Part shown: positions 61,573-64,000 of the stretch, in pieces
Position numbering within the stretch: the stretch's first letter is position 1
Layout: each line of letters begins with the position of its first letter
NCBI GenBank assembly: GCA_963969595.1
Contig: OZ018413.1
Location: 7,314,211-7,378,210 of the forward strand
Reading direction: 5' to 3'
Length of the DNA stretch: 64,000 bases
Source of the DNA: Neckera pumila
Taxonomy: Eukaryota > Streptophyta > Bryopsida > Hypnales > Neckeraceae
The notes under the pieces: generated by a model
Database searches by the model: none
What the model was told of the DNA's origin: nothing
The model's input: the letters and a program-made list of their open reading frames with translations, nothing else
Translations under genes and position numbers: made by a program

Positions 61573-63876
61573 TTGGGCTTTAGTAGTCATTTGTATTATT
61601 TTGTTTTTAGAAATTTAGTAGTTATTTTCACAACGCACTTTTTTGAAATTCCCTCCGATTGATTTGGAGATTTTGCAGTTCTTCCCTGTAAGTTTCTCCT
61701 AGTTTTCATGTTTCCCTGTGTTCCAATGTCACCATGGAGGGATTTTCAAAGAATTCCTATACAAGAAAAAATCATGGATTTTCTTTGCAAGTATTTCATC
61801 AATTCTCTCCAAATTCCCCGTGTACAATTAAAATTGGTAGACTTTGTATACATCTTACATTTCAATGTTGTTTCCACCTAATATTTGGTAGATTTTAGAA
61901 GATGCAATCGTCCCATGTCAATTGTCAAGGGTACAGTGAGGTTGGACACATAACACTTGTAAGTTGTCATGTAATCTCCAAACCAATGAATTCTATTGAT
62001 TTTACAATAATCAAATTTTCTAGAGTTAACTTTGTACAATTTAGAAATCTAAGAAATTTTAAAATGTGCAAATCTGAAATGTACAAATTTTGAAATTTTG
62101 AAATGTACAAATCAATAAGATTGGAAATTCAATATCTACATTTTTGTTAGATTTCAGCTTTCAAAATCTATAATTTGTAGTGATTATGCAAGCTAAAATC
62201 TATATTAAGCTTAGATTTTTGAAGCATAAATCTACATTTTTGAAATATTAAATTTCACAAATTCAAGAGATTTGGAGGTGGGGACATCACTGAAAAATGC
62301 ACAAATTTTCTCTTGAAAAATGCACAAAATTCCTTCTCTCACATTTCTATGTGAGAGCTACATTCCTTGTGTATTGGAAAAAAGGCAAATAAAACAAATT
62401 CTTAGAAGGGATTTCTGTTATAGTGCCTATAGGGAACATTGAAAATGTTTCTTGTGTTTAGGCTTTAATTTTGAACAATTACTTTAACTTTCCATATGAT
62501 TGTCATATATTAGGCTCTAACATTTTATTATTATGTCATTGAGAAGCAATAAGTATTACATCCACAAAACTTCTTTCCAATTTATACAAATACTATCTCA
62601 AGGAGCATTTACCTTTCTTGAGAAATTTCCAGACTTGTGCTATATTTTTCATGTACATAGCCAATATGGCACTACCATTAGTATATCACCAGTCTACCTT
62701 CTTGTTTTCTCTTGGGGTAGTCAAATTTAAAATTATCTCTACAATCCTCCAAAATTACTACTTCATATACACCAATTCAATGTCCCCACTGCTATGGAAC
62801 AAGTGAGAGCAACCTCAAATTCTTGAGGTTGCCATCATTTATGTAGTTCAAAATTGGGCCAATACTTTGGTCTATAAGGTGCAATTTGCGTTTTACAATC
62901 ATAGTGAGACACAACATAGGAAGAGGCTTAGGAATTGTTCATTTAAGGATAAAAACATATTTGATGACATAATTAACAATGTGCCAAAACTTTTCCAATT
63001 TTTTTTTGGTATGTAGAGAAATGAAAAACAGTTGAAAGCCTTTTTTGGGGTAATTTTTTGAGTCATTGAATAAACTGAGTTTTTCCAAAGGAGCAAGTTT
63101 GTAGGGTATTGTTGCATATAGGTTGCATCAATTACAAATTAGACTGTGCCTTAGAATGCAACGGATGAGTTTAGATATTGATTGACACAAGGCTTAGCAT
63201 ATTCTTGGGAGTTTTGAAAAGTGCACAAAGAGTGCCAAAAATAGAGCATGCCCTATAATTGACTGCACTTGCTTTGTAATCATTTTCTCAATTGCTGGGC
63301 AAGCAAAGAGAGATTCACCTTGTGACTTCATTTATGACCTTCCTTATATTCAATTTCATTTTACTGCCATCATCTGTATTTCCGTCTGGGCTCTTTAATA
63401 ATGCTTCATGAGTCACAAATCACATATACTTGTAGCCGCTATTGATTGCTAATGGTCCTAGAACCATGCACTTGAAATCAATTTTAATCACCTTTGGAAA
63501 TCTATTTTTTTCAACTAACCATTTGCATACTTTCTGCACCATTTTCAAGGGTGATTGAAAATGCCCACACGATTTCAAAGCCTTCTACCTTACCATCTAG
63601 GGGTCAAAATTGTATAAGAAATTCATATCTACTAAAAAACATTTGATCTCACGAGATTTAGAGGTTCTTGTTCCCAAAAATCTCTCCTCAGCTCAATACT
63701 GACATCCCTAAATTGTACTCCTACAGTTTCTAAAATGCTTAGAGTGCTGCAAACAGTTTCTTCTATGTTTCATTCTATAAGCATAGTTAATTTCCAATTG
63801 GTTCTGCCCAACAACGTCTTTCCTTTGGTCTAGAGTAATGATCCTAGAATTAATTTATGGAATTTAGTGCAATATG

Positions 63877-64000
63877 CATTAGAGAAAACATCAGCCCACC
63901 AAAGGGCTGCTCTAGATTGACATGCCAAGCTACATTAGAGAAAAAATCAGCCCTCTGGAGGGCCTCTCCAGATTGACATGCCAAGCTATTTCAAGCTTGG
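63877..64000. mobile_element. CATTAG-ended MITE F2a, second copy, cut by window edge
   Basis: Segmental copy of the left end of 20365-20785, including its partial tandem duplication of the terminus (CATTAG at 63877 and 63933). Confidence 0.65.

Larger units (their letters stand above)
55409..64000. repeat. 3' flank of copy B, right copy of the segmental duplication
   Basis: Counterpart of 11897-20488 at +43512 bp throughout. It contains the same decayed elements. Stretches between them (56050-58030, 61573-63876) show nothing recognised. The duplication is still ongoing at the window's right edge. Confidence 0.95.

Overview
The window is nuclear DNA of a land plant, most likely a moss. It is about 70% A+T outside genes, has spliceosomal GT-AG introns and plant-type transposons (Ty1/copia, Stowaway, CACTA-like, PIF/Harbinger-like, hAT). 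Its one complete gene encodes a protein kinase fused to an NB-ARC and an LRR domain (PK-NB-ARC-LRR, 'PNL'), an immune-receptor class known from mosses. The species assignment is inference; the gene architecture is read directly.

Layout. 1-11896 is the 3' part of a first receptor gene (copy A): one uninterrupted frame of a 288-bp (96-residue, four-LRR) unit, 41 periods in the window with no length change, entering from the left edge. 11897-20488 is its 3' flank. 20489-46244 is a transposon-rich intergenic region without a convincing intact gene. 46245-55408 is the complete receptor gene (copy B) in three exons: helical N-terminus plus kinase, NB-ARC, and an LRR exon with 19 periods of the same 288-bp unit. 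55409-64000 repeats the 11897-20488 flank at a constant offset of 43512 bp. The window is therefore part of a recent tandem segmental duplication with a 43.5-kb period; the two copies differ by about two dozen substitutions in 8.6 kb, nearly all between 13.3 and 16.3 kb, while the LRR arrays differ more than twofold in length.

The intergenic region resolves into several short repeat families, mostly without coding capacity: a TTAA-flanked family with CCCCTAAA termini (piggyBac-like signature; up to eight members or relics), a ~730-bp family with a 20-bp terminal inverted repeat (TIR) (four members), a CATTAG-ended family (three), a 272-282-bp double-hairpin family (four), two Stowaway-like MITEs, a CACTA-like MITE, and a 1241-bp PIF/Harbinger-like element whose empty site lies elsewhere in the window. 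A decayed minus-strand Ty1/copia element (about 27.4-31.95 kb) carries insertions nested up to four deep.

How it fits together. The receptor probably links a ligand-sensing LRR surface to an NB-ARC switch and an N-terminal kinase with a MLKL/HeLo-like helical head. The LRR exon is a recombination-prone array whose variation falls mostly at exposed beta-strand positions, so the tandem locus looks able to generate receptor length and specificity variants quickly. Function is inferred from domains only.
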